From assembly GCF_963675165.1 (NCBI RefSeq), contig NC_087381.1, positions 5,953,378-6,017,377 of the forward strand: a stretch of 64,000 nucleotides of DNA, read 5' to 3'. Source of the stretch: Halichondria panicea. Its lineage: Eukaryota > Porifera > Demospongiae > Suberitida > Halichondriidae. The notes below the pieces were generated by a model. The model made no database searches and was not told where the DNA came from. It saw only the letters and a program-made list of their open reading frames with translations. Each line of letters opens with the position of its first letter. Within the stretch, counting starts at the first letter, position 1. Below are positions 26,601 to 34,612 of this stretch, piece after piece. The translations under genes were made by a program, and so were the position numbers.

Positions 26601-29419
26601 TAAATGAAAAAATTGCTCTGGAGTCGCACACTTTTACTTACAGTTACAGAAAGAGTAGAAATTCATCCAGTGATTATGCCTCGGTATGCATGCAGCGAGG
26701 TATACCATATAAGCTCTATTTAAGGCGCCACATAAAAATATTTACGCTGGTATATAGATGGCTGTATTCAGAGGTGGAAAATTATTTTTGTGGCTGGATG
26801 GTGTTAGTCATATGAATCAGCCGCCGTTCTTTTGGAACCACCGTCTGAGCACTCTTGTCATGAAGTCATTTCAAAATGGAATGTTGATTGCTCACAAAAC
26901 CAATGGAATGTAATTAAATCGTGATCTTACGCCCACACATATTTCCTAATTGTTATACAAATCACCAAGCGAAGGCATCTCTCTCTACTTGTGTTTTGCT
27001 GTGGTGCTAAATCTGTGCCCAAGGACCCCTGCTTGCCTTGCTTATGCTTCGTAGCAGCTTCTATGTATGAAATGTTTACCATGCGTAATGCATGCGTAAT
27101 GATTATCCAAATGCGTTGAGCAAAGTGCAGTTCTTTGCTGCCTCCAAGTTTATCACCTGACTGGACTTCTGCAATTTGATTGGTCAAGACGGAATTCCGT
27201 CTTGGCACATAAAACGATGACAAGAGTGCTCAGACGGTGGTTCCAAAAGAACGGCGGCTGATTCATGAGACTAGGATGGTGTGTCTTTAGAGGGCCGCCT
27301 TCTAATTAAACAGTTTTTCAACCTCTAATACGGCCACCTCAACGTAAATATTTTTATGTGGCGCCTTAAATGTGTGTGTGTGTGTTTGTCTGTGTGGACT
27401 GCTACAGCTGCTCATGGATCAATGAAGTGCAAGTAAGAGTTTCTATATAGGCTTCTAGTCATGTTTTCTTGGATTTTAGATTTGCAAAATAATGCTTCGT
27501 TCTCGATCGAGTTATGCCTAGTTTTGCTTACTGCAATGCCATTGCAGCCTTTTCAGAAGAGCACGTAGCTACTTAGTACTTAGCTCTGCACTAGAACGCT
27601 AGCTATTGGTAGCTGCAAGAGTGAGAAGAGAGCTGCAAGGCTCTGCTGACGCAGCCATTAATTTTAGCCCTGACTTGAACTTTTGGCATCGATCGTTTTT
27701 AACAACAATCATGGTTGATTAGTACCCATGCACTCTTTGAGTTGGCATGCAATTAATGTAAAAATGTTCATCGTGACTGTGTATAATTATAGCTTTGTCA
27801 TCTCCATGACTGAGGCATCAGCACCTGCATGCGGTGCTTTCATTAATAATAGTGTTAGGGTTAAGATCTTTAGTTGGTGTGTCAGAGGGCGGAGGGGCGA
27901 GCGCCCCCCCCCTCCACATTTTCATCACCCGGATATGTTGTATTTGGTAGTGCGAATGCAATAAAGATATCTGTTGCTGTTGTATGTACTGCAGATTACT
28001 TATTCCTCAATTATATATACACACACGATATGCTTTAACTCACCATCGTTGTCTATAATGTCGATACGAATTATATTGCCGCCATTGCTTTCAATTGAAG
28101 CTAATGGTGGCACATTATCGGGATCTTGAAAGGTTAAAGTAACAACAAAATATTCCAAGGCTTCGTCAACCATATCATCATATATCAGTACATCTCCAGC
28201 CAAAAGAATCGCCCCACCAGCCATAAAATTCAGTGTGATGGGTGTAGTAAAGAAATCTATCCTGCCTTCACCTATATAGTTAGAGTGAATTAAATACTAA
28301 GGATCTTCAGCTTACTAGTGTTTGCTCTTGCAAATGGTCCGGTAGTTGGTAGAGGCCTAAATTTTTCAGTAGCAACCATGGGTGTCAGAACAAGTGAGAT
28401 ATCGGAGGCCAGTTCTACCTCATTGGCCACTGTCACCTCAACGGGGATGAATCTATTACCCTCATCCACAACTCTGTCGCTTTCTCTCAGCCGAAAAACG
28501 AGGGCTAATAATAAATTATGTAATGAACAAGGCAATTTTTATGATTTGTATTTAATAGTTACCAGTGCTATCCTGTATAGTGAACTCCTGCCTACTCCGA
28601 AAGAAAACATTTGGCAAAGATGGATCAAAAAGTGCTCGGTTAACATTTGCCACATTAAGCAGTGCCAACTCCAACACAAAAGTCTCATCTGGTTCCAATG
28701 CTACTCTGTCTGCTTGGAAGGTGATGGAGGTAGTTCCGCCAGGGTTGAGAGGTAGAGAAACAACACTCTGACCTATACCAAACTCACCTTCTGAAGCTGT
28801 TAGTGTGGAAGTAAGCATCATAAACTCCATTATCAATTTCTATTGCTATAACAATACCTGTTCCTTCCCCATTGTAGTCAATGCATGGCCACCCTAAGCT
28901 GTGCACTAGATGGACCCTTGAAGTATCCAAATGGAAAATCATAAGGAAATTGGGCCTCTGGTCTAGTGAAGTTGCCCGAGCCAAAGCCGTACACTGTACA
29001 CAGTGACGACACAAGAAAAATACACGGAATTTAGCTTGTTAAATAGCTATAAATACAACAATCTATACAATTATGGCTAGACATAATTCAGTACATGTAA
29101 TATAAAGCAAAACTAGTATATATTTAAATATGCTAGCTAAAAATTAACACTTATATATATAATTATACCTATGCACTGCAAGCATTGACCACCATCATTG
29201 TAATACAGTCCTGCATTATTATTGACACAACAGTTCTCAGCATTGGAAGGTCCCACAACAGCACCAGTACAGCCAGAATCAGTGAAGCATCCAGTGAATT
29301 GGGCCTGAGCTGCAAAGATATATCTTGTACATTATATAGCTATTGAATGTCTTACCAGCAGAAGTGGAAATGAGTAAGGTGATCAATGTTAGTAGGAGTT
29401 GATTTGAAAGTCCTATCAT
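6461..29419 (-). CDS. MET/plexin-like receptor tyrosine kinase with Calx-beta domains (25-exon model)
   Basis: Predicted single-pass receptor kinase at the cell surface. Exons 5' to 3': 29419-29356, 29309-29169, 28993-28858, 28790-28563, 28504-28316, 28271-28044, 25506-25442, 25386-25288, 25208-25112, 25037-24846, 23271-22869, 22823-22562, 18485-18237, 18181-18032, 17988-17765, 17704-17664, 17604-17512, 17433-17350, 14211-13994, 13800-13688, 8259-8094, 7912-7770, 7521-7364, 6866-6741, 6534-6461. All junctions keep GT-AG and phase. The total is 3,943 bases, one over a multiple of three, which matches a single frameshift seen in exon 3. Layout by residue: leader 1-21; Cys-rich 22-68; Calx-beta 114-328; plexin TIG plus PSI 329-479; four IPT about 480-860; TM 862-886; kinase about 940-1,220; tail to about 1,313. 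PSI, four IPT, TM and kinase is the MET plan without Sema. It belongs to the MET/plexin-like group by architecture; orthology was not tested. Confidence 0.85.
7364..8259 (-). CDS. RTK exons 21-23: activation segment and C-lobe
   Basis: Exon 8,259-8,094 holds [18 protein letters not shown], with two activation-loop tyrosines, and [12 protein letters not shown], close to MET's [12 protein letters not shown] (from family knowledge). Exon 7,912-7,770 has [14 protein letters not shown] and TPYPAVNP. Exon 7,521-7,364 has [18 protein letters not shown], the conserved last C-lobe helix. All catalytic residues are present, so an active kinase is expected. Confidence 0.9.
8424..8895. mobile_element. 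Interspersed ~470-bp repeat, copy 1
   Basis: Starts near GATGCCTCGGTG and ends near CGTATACCTCGCTTGCGCAT. The same body occurs at about 13,290-13,642 (truncated) and, in reverse orientation with nested insertions, at 26,676-27,835. Short CGAGGCAT-type terminal repeats suggest a MITE. It lies in the intron between the HRD and DFG exons. Confidence 0.6.
9329..11035. repeat. Head-to-tail dimer of an ~844-bp unit
   Basis: Bases 9,329-10,172 and 10,173-11,035 are about 95% alike by eye. They share 'gttataacacgggcacgagg', a C-rich segment with repeated 'cagccccaccccac', and a tail with two or three copies of 'cagtgcaatatgac'. Long open frames here run in several frames on both strands and follow the repeat, so I do not call genes. 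Confidence 0.7.
11610..11676. repeat. (GT)n microsatellite
   Basis: About 67 bases of GT repeats with a few GCGT interruptions near the right end. Confidence 0.95.
11753..11825. other. Near-perfect 34-bp hairpin with 5-base loop
   Basis: Left arm 11,753-11,786 and right arm 11,792-11,825 pair with one G-T mismatch around the loop CCAAT. Short direct repeats ('gctgctaac') lie just outside both arms, so it may be a tiny mobile hairpin. A structured RNA is possible but unproved. Confidence 0.7.
12742..12895. mobile_element. 154-bp MITE with TACCGTATAGCAGG-type ends
   Basis: The left end 'accgtatagcaggtaatttt' and right end 'acgaaaattacctgctatac' are inverted repeats. The host is a local tandem repeat: 'cataacatggcgagaggc' occurs on both sides at about 12,658 and about 12,940 (second copy with a short insert). 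Similar ends occur near 40,880-41,064. Confidence 0.7.
13290..13642. mobile_element. Truncated copy of the 470-bp interspersed repeat
   Basis: Matches 8,540-8,895 ('gagctaactact', 'acactaccgtatacctcgct') and ends in ACCGAGGCAT at about 13,642. It sits just downstream of the catalytic-loop exon. Confidence 0.6.
13688..14211 (-). CDS. RTK exons 19-20: kinase alpha-C, hinge and catalytic loop
   Basis: Exon 14,211-13,994 encodes [17 protein letters not shown], with the alpha-C glutamate, and the hinge [16 protein letters not shown]. Exon 13,800-13,688 encodes [16 protein letters not shown], running into the tyrosine-kinase catalytic loop [10 protein letters not shown]. The HRDLAARN form is specific to tyrosine kinases. 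A 5.4 kb intron separates this block from the DFG exon. Confidence 0.9.
14707..15773. mobile_element. 1.07-kb foldback element with ~75-bp TIRs
   Basis: Ends CCTCGATCCCAGGCCGAGTT (14,707) and its complement at 15,773 continue as inverted repeats for about 75 bases. The 12-mer TAACTGGAATAG lies on both sides (14,692-14,703 and 15,775-15,786), a likely long target duplication. No transposase frame was seen. It lies in the intron between the glycine-loop and alpha-C exons. Confidence 0.75.
16291..16624. mobile_element. 334-bp MITE, GGCC ends and TTA target site
   Basis: Terminal repeats GGCCATGCAAAGTCAATTTG (16,291) and its complement ending at 16,624, flanked by TTA on both sides. The design matches the PIF/Harbinger-like MITEs at 3,342 and 31,331. 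Confidence 0.65.
17350..17704 (-). CDS. RTK exons 16-18: juxtamembrane segment and glycine-rich loop
   Basis: The short exon 17,704-17,664 encodes [13 protein letters not shown]. Exon 17,604-17,512 encodes the juxtamembrane segment ending SSTTIGQG. Exon 17,433-17,350 supplies EFGIVYKG and VAVKTLKG. The last two exons together form the nucleotide-binding loop G-Q-G-E-F-G and the conserved VAVK lysine. The junction phases 2, 1, 1 match their neighbours exactly. Confidence 0.85.
17765..18485 (-). CDS. RTK exons 13-15: end of IPT3, IPT4 and transmembrane helix
   Basis: Exon 18,485-18,237 ends IPT3 ([22 protein letters not shown]) and begins IPT4. Exon 18,181-18,032 continues IPT4 ([27 protein letters not shown]). 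Exon 17,988-17,765 contains the membrane span [18 protein letters not shown] followed by the basic stop-transfer NSRKKS. Phases run 0-0, 0-0 and 0-2. The intron between 18,485 and 22,562 holds two inverted-repeat elements. Confidence 0.85.
19051..20131. mobile_element. 1.08-kb inverted-repeat element with subterminal short repeats
   Basis: Both ends carry ACGGG/CCCGT motifs followed by an array of 'ttccactctggaatgcactt' units (about 19,075-19,190) and its inverse at about 19,985-20,100. Flanks share TAAATA. Inside, on the minus strand, an open segment ending at 19,452 contains [15 protein letters not shown] and [15 protein letters not shown]. It has no convincing splice donor, so I do not add it to the RTK model. 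Confidence 0.65.
20445..21186. mobile_element. 742-bp non-autonomous DNA transposon
   Basis: Inverted ends CATAGATAGAACAGTARGAG (R is A on the left, G on the right) with GGATTGGAAACGA continuing inward. GTAAAAC flanks both ends (20,438-20,444 and 21,187-21,193), a 7-9 bp target duplication. It is homologous to the relic at 1,853-2,290, which carries an extra MITE. Confidence 0.75.
21187..22561. other. Intron stretch without recognised feature
   Basis: Part of the RTK intron between exons 12 and 13. I saw AT-rich sequence, a run of C at about 22,380, and no coding exon or clear repeat. Confidence 0.5.
22562..23271 (-). CDS. RTK exons 11-12: IPT/TIG domains 1-3
   Basis: Exon 23,271-22,869 carries the signature [17 protein letters not shown] of IPT1 and [19 protein letters not shown] of IPT2. 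Exon 22,823-22,562 completes IPT2 (SLEIRCTTT) and starts IPT3 ([17 protein letters not shown]). The G-G-T and G-T-x-L motifs and the spaced Cys residues are diagnostic of the IPT fold found in MET, RON and plexins. The IPT domains of MET contribute to ligand binding. Confidence 0.85.
24071..24778. mobile_element. ~708-bp MITE with ~28-bp TIRs
   Basis: Left end 'ctctgtgtagttaaggcctg' and right end 'gggccttaactacgcagag' are imperfect inverted repeats. It lies in the intron between the PSI exon and the first full IPT exon. Confidence 0.6.
24846..25506 (-). CDS. RTK exons 7-10: plexin-type TIG region and PSI domain
   Basis: Exons 25,506-25,442, 25,386-25,288 and 25,208-25,112 encode a beta-rich segment ([37 protein letters not shown]) resembling the TIG domain that precedes PSI repeats in plexins. 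Exon 25,037-24,846 encodes the PSI module: [29 protein letters not shown] and [10 protein letters not shown] supply the Cys pattern with the central C-G-W-C. The exon ends in phase 1 inside the first IPT strand (FTPMSG). Confidence 0.8.
25751..26076. mobile_element. 326-bp hAT-like MITE (CAGGGGCGTAAC ends)
   Basis: Ends CAGGGGCGTAAC (25,751) and GTTACGCCCCTG (26,076) are inverted repeats of a type common in hAT elements. No coding capacity. It lies in the intron between the Calx-beta and plexin-type exons. Confidence 0.65.
26155..26557. mobile_element. 403-bp hAT-like MITE (CAGTGGCGGATCC ends)
   Basis: Ends CAGTGGCGGATCC (26,155) and GGATGCGGTGAC-type complement ending CCGCCACTG (26,557). 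A relative with the same ends is at 60,608-61,022. The CAGTGGCGGATCC end is widespread in animal hAT families. Confidence 0.65.
26676..27835. mobile_element. Triple-nested MITE insertion
   Basis: The outer copy of the 470-bp repeat runs from 'tgcctcggtatgc' (26,676) to 'actgaggcatcag' (about 27,835). It is split by a second element, 26,719-27,370 (ends TTTAAGGCGCCACATAAAAA). That in turn is split by a third, 26,812-27,266, with about 50-bp inverted ends (ATGAATCAGCCGCCGTTC). The uninterrupted outer copy at 8,424-8,895 supports this order. Confidence 0.7.
28044..28790 (-). CDS. RTK exons 4-6: tandem Calx-beta region
   Basis: Exons 28,790-28,563, 28,504-28,316 and 28,271-28,044 are all phase 1-1. 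They show two Calx-beta-type endings: [13 protein letters not shown]...FTIQDST, and [13 protein letters not shown]...IIDNDG. The acidic E-P-D-E and D-N-D-G segments are the usual calcium-binding positions of Calx-beta domains. These modules occur in Na/Ca exchangers, integrin beta-4, adhesion GPCR V1 and sponge aggregation-factor proteins. The last codon GAT G joins GT GTT at 25,506, linking this block to the plexin-type exons across a 2.5 kb intron filled with transposons. Confidence 0.8.
28858..29419 (-). CDS. RTK exons 1-3: signal peptide, Cys-rich module, frameshifted exon
   Basis: Exon 1 (29,419-29,356) encodes a leader like [18 protein letters not shown]. Exon 2 (29,309-29,169) encodes a compact Cys-rich module ([26 protein letters not shown]) that I cannot name. 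Exon 3 (28,993-28,858) starts in frame as VYGFGSGNF...FPFGYFKG, but that frame meets TGA at about 28,888. The frame leading correctly into exon 4 (DYNGEGT then EGEFG) is offset by one base. A one-base error or mutation near 28,890 would explain this. Otherwise an unrecognised splice must be used. Confidence 0.7.
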
Positions 29420-29835
29420 ATTTTGGATTTTCTGCTCCTGCTATATATAATTGCAGCTGTCATGTGCAGGAAATAAAAACCGATGTCGGATACATACACC
29501 CCAAAAGGGGTACAGCGTACCCTTTAAAAATTACCTCACACCGGGCGTAAACTTACACCCATACATGAGTAAACTACCGCACACCGGGTGTAACTTTACA
29601 CCCATACAGGAGTCTGGACTCACAAGCATAGCATACCGATCACAGCTCTAGATCTACTGAGCATGCGCAATCTAACCATAGCCACGCCCACAATTTCAGT
29701 ACTAGCACTGGTACTAGCTACTGTAGCTGCAAACTTGTACATTTCCTTTACAAAACATGTCATTGTGGATCTTCCTTAATTCCATACTCCATATAATTAT
29801 AGGTTGTAGAATTTTGGGAGTGTATATCTAAACTA

Positions 29836-29963
29836 TAGATAGACTACACCTAAGAGTAGAATATGCGTCTATGTAACCTCCCGAGGCGCAAAGCCGAGGG
29901 AATCTAACCGTAACCAAGGTGGTTACTAAGACACATATTCTACGAGTGGGTGTGGTCTATCTA
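29836..29963. mobile_element. 128-bp MITE
   Basis: Inverted ends TAGATAGACTACACC and GGTGTGGTCTATCTA with a short GC-rich centre ('cccgaggcgcaaagccgagg'). Confidence 0.6.
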
Positions 29964-30508
29964 ACTTGGACTTCATTGCGCATGCGCGAGGCGTGGTTAT
30001 AAAAAGCCAGGTTTGGTGCGTAGCAACAGAAATTGAATTTGTGAGAGCTGGACGAGCTGGACGAGCTGTGAGAGACACCAGTTGACAGAAAAAGACAAAA
30101 GACGGCTTCAAAACAACGAAAAACTACAGTAAAACTTAGTAGAGCTTGTGAAACGCTTCTTGAAGATACTGGAAAGAACAGACAAGTAAAAAGACTGACT
30201 GCAACACTACAAGAAGAAGAATGAAGCTCTGTGGTGGAGTGTAGGGGCAGACTGGACCAGCATGGAACCTTAAAAAATTCAATAGAAAGTGTCAAGCGAC
30301 TGCTGAAGTGTTTTTGATGTTTCCTGGCCCCCCTGCCCATGCCCAACTGGAAAAAGCAATACAAAGCAACAGTGGACATGGAAAGAATGGATATTGACTG
30401 AACAAACTATTGCTTTCTGTGTTTTTTATAATGTTTTTGTCATCTTCTTGTTACTTTCCCTAAAAATGTCATTCCAACTTTTGAGAACTTCCTGCAAATT
30501 ATTTGTCA

Positions 30509-30637
30509 CTTCCTGTAGAATATGCGCCCATTTCCTGTAGAATATGTGTCCACTTCTTGTAGAATAGGCGCCCATTTCCTGTAGAATATGCGGCAACTTC
30601 CTGTAGAATAAGTACCTTCTTGTAGATTATGCTTCCA
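30509..30637. repeat. Minisatellite, about 5-6 copies of a ~24-bp unit
   Basis: The unit is close to CTTCCTGTAGAATATGCG; copies vary in spacing and at a few bases. Confidence 0.8.
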
Positions 30638-31330
30638 TGTAATCTAATGTTTTTAGCCAATCAGATCAATTACAGATGATGTAATGTAGTCTAAATGCTA
30701 AAACACAGCTATACATGACATCAGGAGTGGATGATGACATGCAGCTCCTTAATTGAGACGATGAATCTGGCTTTTACACTAACTGCATAGAATGCATAAA
30801 GACACAGACCCAGAACTACACCATTTACAGTATACACTCTGCAGTGGGATTATTTTACACCCCATGTTCACCATGTTTACATGCACCCCATTATCACAAT
30901 TTTACACCAGCACCGGATTTACTCCTTAGAAGGGGTTGTTTTTTTATACCCCTCCTTGTGTTGTTTACGCCCCTGTTTTAACAGTGTAGTATAGCTGTCA
31001 ACAAAGAACATAAAATTTATATGAGTTTTGTAGATCTATACTCACCACAGATATTCGTTATAGTTCTTCTAAAATGAGTCTCAAGAAACTATGCTATAGA
31101 GCATGTTAATTAAAGGCAGAAAAAGGGTTCCATGCATGGCCATGCATGCAGCTGGCTGCAACAATGAACATCATGTTCAGTTCAGTTCGACTTACTTAGT
31201 CTATCTTATCTATAGCTATAGAATGTACTGCACATTTATTTCATTATTGCTTGTTGTTGTGGAGCTTGCACACAAATATCTAGCTGCCAGCCCCCTTCAA
31301 GAATTGTTATCTTCAGTCACTTACATATTA

Positions 31331-31604
31331 GGACACTCCAAGTGACACTCTTGTTTCTGGTCCTGAAGTTTTTCTAATTGCATGCGGGTGGGCGGCTTTT
31401 CTCAATATGTCATTATCAATTTCACCTTATGAATCTCATTATTTTGCAAATGAAATCATTATCACACTATTTTGTACCACATGGACCATTCTGCGCATGC
31501 GTAGTAGAAATAATGAGATAGAAATCCAATAATGAGATAGAAATCCAAGAATAAAATCTGATGCGGGCGGTGGACCAGAAACCAGAGTATCACTTGGAGT
31601 GGCC
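31331..31604. mobile_element. 274-bp PIF/Harbinger-like MITE
   Basis: Ends GGACACTCCAAGTGACACTC and its complement finishing GGAGTGGCC, flanked by TTA on each side. The left-edge duplicate shows 'aattagtaatacgcatgg' without the insert at about 659. Confidence 0.8.
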
Positions 31605-31701
31605 TTAGTATATGCACATGGCCCTGATTTGTCTAGATTTAACAAGAAACTATTATAAGCAGTCTATAAACTTAGACTCAGCCTTGCGCCTGGCCCTATA
31701 A

Positions 31702-31957
31702 GGCCACTCCAAGTGACACTCTGGTTTCTGGTCCTAAAGTTTTTCTAATTGCATGCGGGCGGGCGGCTTTTCTCATTATGTCATTATCAATTTCACCTTA
31801 TGAATCTCATTATTTTGCAAATGAATATCATTATCACACTATTTTGTACCACATGGACCATTATGCGCATGCGTAGTAGAAATAATGAGATAGAAATCCA
31901 AGAATAAAATCTGATGCGGGCGGTGGACCAGAAACCAGAGTATCACTTGGAGTGGCC
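31702..31957. mobile_element. 256-bp PIF/Harbinger-like MITE
   Basis: A close sibling of the element at 31,331, with ends GGCCACTCCAAGTGACACTC and complement, flanked by TAA. The left-edge duplicate has uninterrupted 'tggccctataggcaatg' at about 731. Confidence 0.8.
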
Positions 31958-32643
31958 TAATAGGCAATTATTGTATAGCATGGTACTAGCTAGCTGTTCA
32001 AAAGTGACTTATTATAGTTGTATGATAGGGGGGACATTTGATCATAGATTTAACCCTAGAGTAGGCTGTCCGGGGGGGGGGCAGCTTAACGGGGGGACCT
32101 CCAACACTCGGCTATGACACCGAGATCAGTAGATCTACTGTGTTATTTTAATGGTCACTTTCTTTTATACAATAACAAGTAGATCTAAACGTTATAATTT
32201 ATGTGAATTATAGGTTATATTTAACATTATTCAACATTACCTGGGCTTAGGTTTGCTGGGGTGGCAAAACAACAGCTGAAAATGTTTGCAAGAGTCGACT
32301 GTTAGTTTATATCCTCTGCTGTCTGTTCAAGGCAACTTGTAACTTAATTGCTGTGGCACTAACTTATATAGCTATTCATGGAGCAACAAAGGTAGCTTGA
32401 GCTAAGAAAGGTACTCCTGCATGCTTCTATAGTGGGCTCTATAGCATTCATGATCAGGGGCCACTTCCTGGCAGCATAATATAACTGTGGTCAAATGCCA
32501 GTTAGGAATCATGTGTTGCATATGAATACAATTATTGTGCACTTTAATAATTATAGCTACTGCCATGTGCTAGCTCTATCACAAGCGCTTAAGCGTAATT
32601 ATAAGCATATTCAGTTGCCAGCTGCAAAGTCTTAATTAACCAT

Positions 32644-33133
32644 ATCAAACTAAAAAAACATTTGCAATGTGAACGTTGCTAGGATTGCCAGGAAAAGAAA
32701 AGCGCGAAAAAGCGAAGAAACAAGAAATTCGGCGAGTGCATAACTCCAATCCGTTACAACTTCATTCACATGTACTGTTTCAATTTTTTGTTCGTTTTGT
32801 GCTTTTCCTGGCCAATCCTTCAGTAATTTTTATCATATAATTATAGTGAATTTTTTGCAAGATGTTTTCCCTTACAGTGTTGAGCAAACATGCAAGTGTT
32901 GGATGTGTGGGTGGATGATTGTGAATTCAGTTATTTGGGTTCATTTTTACCCAACTTGTATTTTGATTCTAAAATCATTATCAACAGTAGGCCACTCGGC
33001 TGTACATGTTCATGGCGTTGTAACGGATTGGAGTTATGCACTCGCCGAATTTCTTGTTTCTTCGCTTTTTCGCGCTTTTCTTTTCCTGGCAATCCTAGCA
33101 ACGTTCACATTGCAAATGTTTTTTTAGTTTGAT
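32644..33133. mobile_element. MITE with ~115-bp TIRs (sibling of 4,467-5,010)
   Basis: Outer ends ATCAAACTAAAAAAACATTT and exact complement. The arms carry 'gaaacaagaaattcggcgag', shared with the copy at 4,467. The centre is about 240 bp and differs between copies. Confidence 0.75.
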
Positions 33134-33960
33134 TCCCTTTCTTTTTCAGTACAGCAGTATTTTTATACTCTTCAATAATGAAATGTGAAATGCCTAAGAG
33201 GAATGTCAAGAAGCAAGAGAAGTTCAAGAAGAGAAGAGAAGACAGGCCATGCAGACTGGAATATATGAACACATAATTCTTATTACAGTGTTCATTTATC
33301 TATGCATGTTAAATACTGGAGTGTATACTTCAAAGTGCAAAAGCATTGGAGGCCTATGGTAGATCTAGCCAGTAGCATACCTGAGTTGAGAATGGAGAGA
33401 AGTTGGAGAAAAGGACTAGGGACTGTTCGATGTCACAGCCGGTTAACCAGCCACGCCCATCTCATAAGTTGCCATGTGCGTTGCTGTGGCAGTCATTTAA
33501 AGATGGCGGAATTGCGTAGGTAAGAAAAGTGGAGCCTGAGAGGTCATCTGCCTCTTGGAAGTGGACGCAATTCTGAGAAAAACGCCCATGGTCCGGATTC
33601 TAGTCGACTAGAGGCTGTATCTAGAATCTTCTGAACATGTCTGTACAAGGAGGAAATGCTTTCCAAGAAAGTTACTTACTTACTTACTTACTTAGTCAGT
33701 CAGACAAAACGCAGTGAAATATGAAAATAGTGCAATTTTTCAAATATCAATAGTAATGCATGAGAATATTCATTGACTATAATTTCACACATTTAGACAG
33801 ATAAAAGGCTAACTAAGCTATCTGTCAACTCAGTTTCTTGCTGTGGCCCTTCCCTGCAGAAATAGAGCAGTCTAAACACGAGTCAAAATTTGTGCAATAA
33901 TTGAAAACACACACAACTGCACTGTCAATCCTATGTACAACCTACTGGTTGTACTAATAA
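33134..33960. repeat. Composite repeat, copy 2 (inverted to 3,000-4,470)
   Basis: Contains the reverse complement of the left copy's flanks, with a CTTA microsatellite at about 33,673-33,700. It lacks the MITE that splits the left copy. Confidence 0.6.
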
Positions 33961-34612
33961 TTATAGACGATGATGCCACGTGCAAGAATGTTGGCCTCCA
34001 TTAATTAACGACCACCTCCAAAGAGCAACCACACGCCTAGTACTCAATAAAGTCAACCCACAATTGGGTAGTAGAGCTTCCAATTCCTGCATGTGCACCA
34101 TGCAGCGGTACAACTCGATTGTCATTTGTGTATAATGTGGGTAATCACGGATTATTATGAAACAACAACACACGACAACCTACGAAGCCAATTAAACACA
34201 ATATGAATAAACAGTGTTACAGTAGAATGAAAGATGTTACTTGTATCAATTAAAACCGTCTACACAGTGGAACCACGAGAGACACCTCTATATATAGGCC
34301 TGAGCTAATTATTCGGGAATAATTTTTTGTCAACATCTATTGCGCATGCATGTGTGAAGTGGAAATATGACACATAAAAAATGTGTTAATGTCCTTAAAC
34401 TGTTTAGCATCAAGTCTCTAGAGTTGCACCCATGCACCTGTAGAAAGAGTCTATAGATAATTTATACTGTTACGTTTATACTGTTCATGTTCATTTTACT
34501 TGTCAATAATAGGTGCATGAGAACTTTTTGGGAATGAAAGTGAAAATAAAAGACTTGAATATAAGCTCTGGGGGAGCAAATAATTATACCATTATGGTGC
34601 AGAATTTATGGG

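Larger units (their letters stand above)
29470..30990. repeat. ~1.5-kb insertion in the duplicated RTK 5' flank
   Basis: Present between blocks homologous to about 180 and about 300 in the left-edge copy, and absent there. It contains two 'caccgggtgtaacttta'-type repeats (29,540-29,610), a 128-bp inverted-repeat element (29,836-29,963), a TATAAAAAG sequence at about 29,998, and a minisatellite. No protein-coding frame was supported. Confidence 0.55.
30991..32520. repeat. Duplicated 5' flank of the RTK paralogues (copy 2)
   Basis: Homologous in order to about 300-1,290, interrupted by two MITEs at 31,331 and 31,702. It lies upstream of the RTK start at 29,419, so it may include that gene's distal promoter. 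Confidence 0.65.

Noticed and set aside
28318-28755. 145-codon plus-strand frame
   Set aside because: It is the antisense shadow of the Calx-beta exons 28,316-28,504 and 28,563-28,790.
6461-29419. Treating the Calx-beta exons and the kinase exons as two genes
   Set aside because: The exon join 28,044 to 25,506 is exact in phase, both lack their own end or start there, and the gap is filled with MITEs.
29957-30379. 140-codon minus-strand frame with a Ser run
   Set aside because: Biased composition, no family resemblance, lies in a repeat-rich insertion absent from the paralogous flank.
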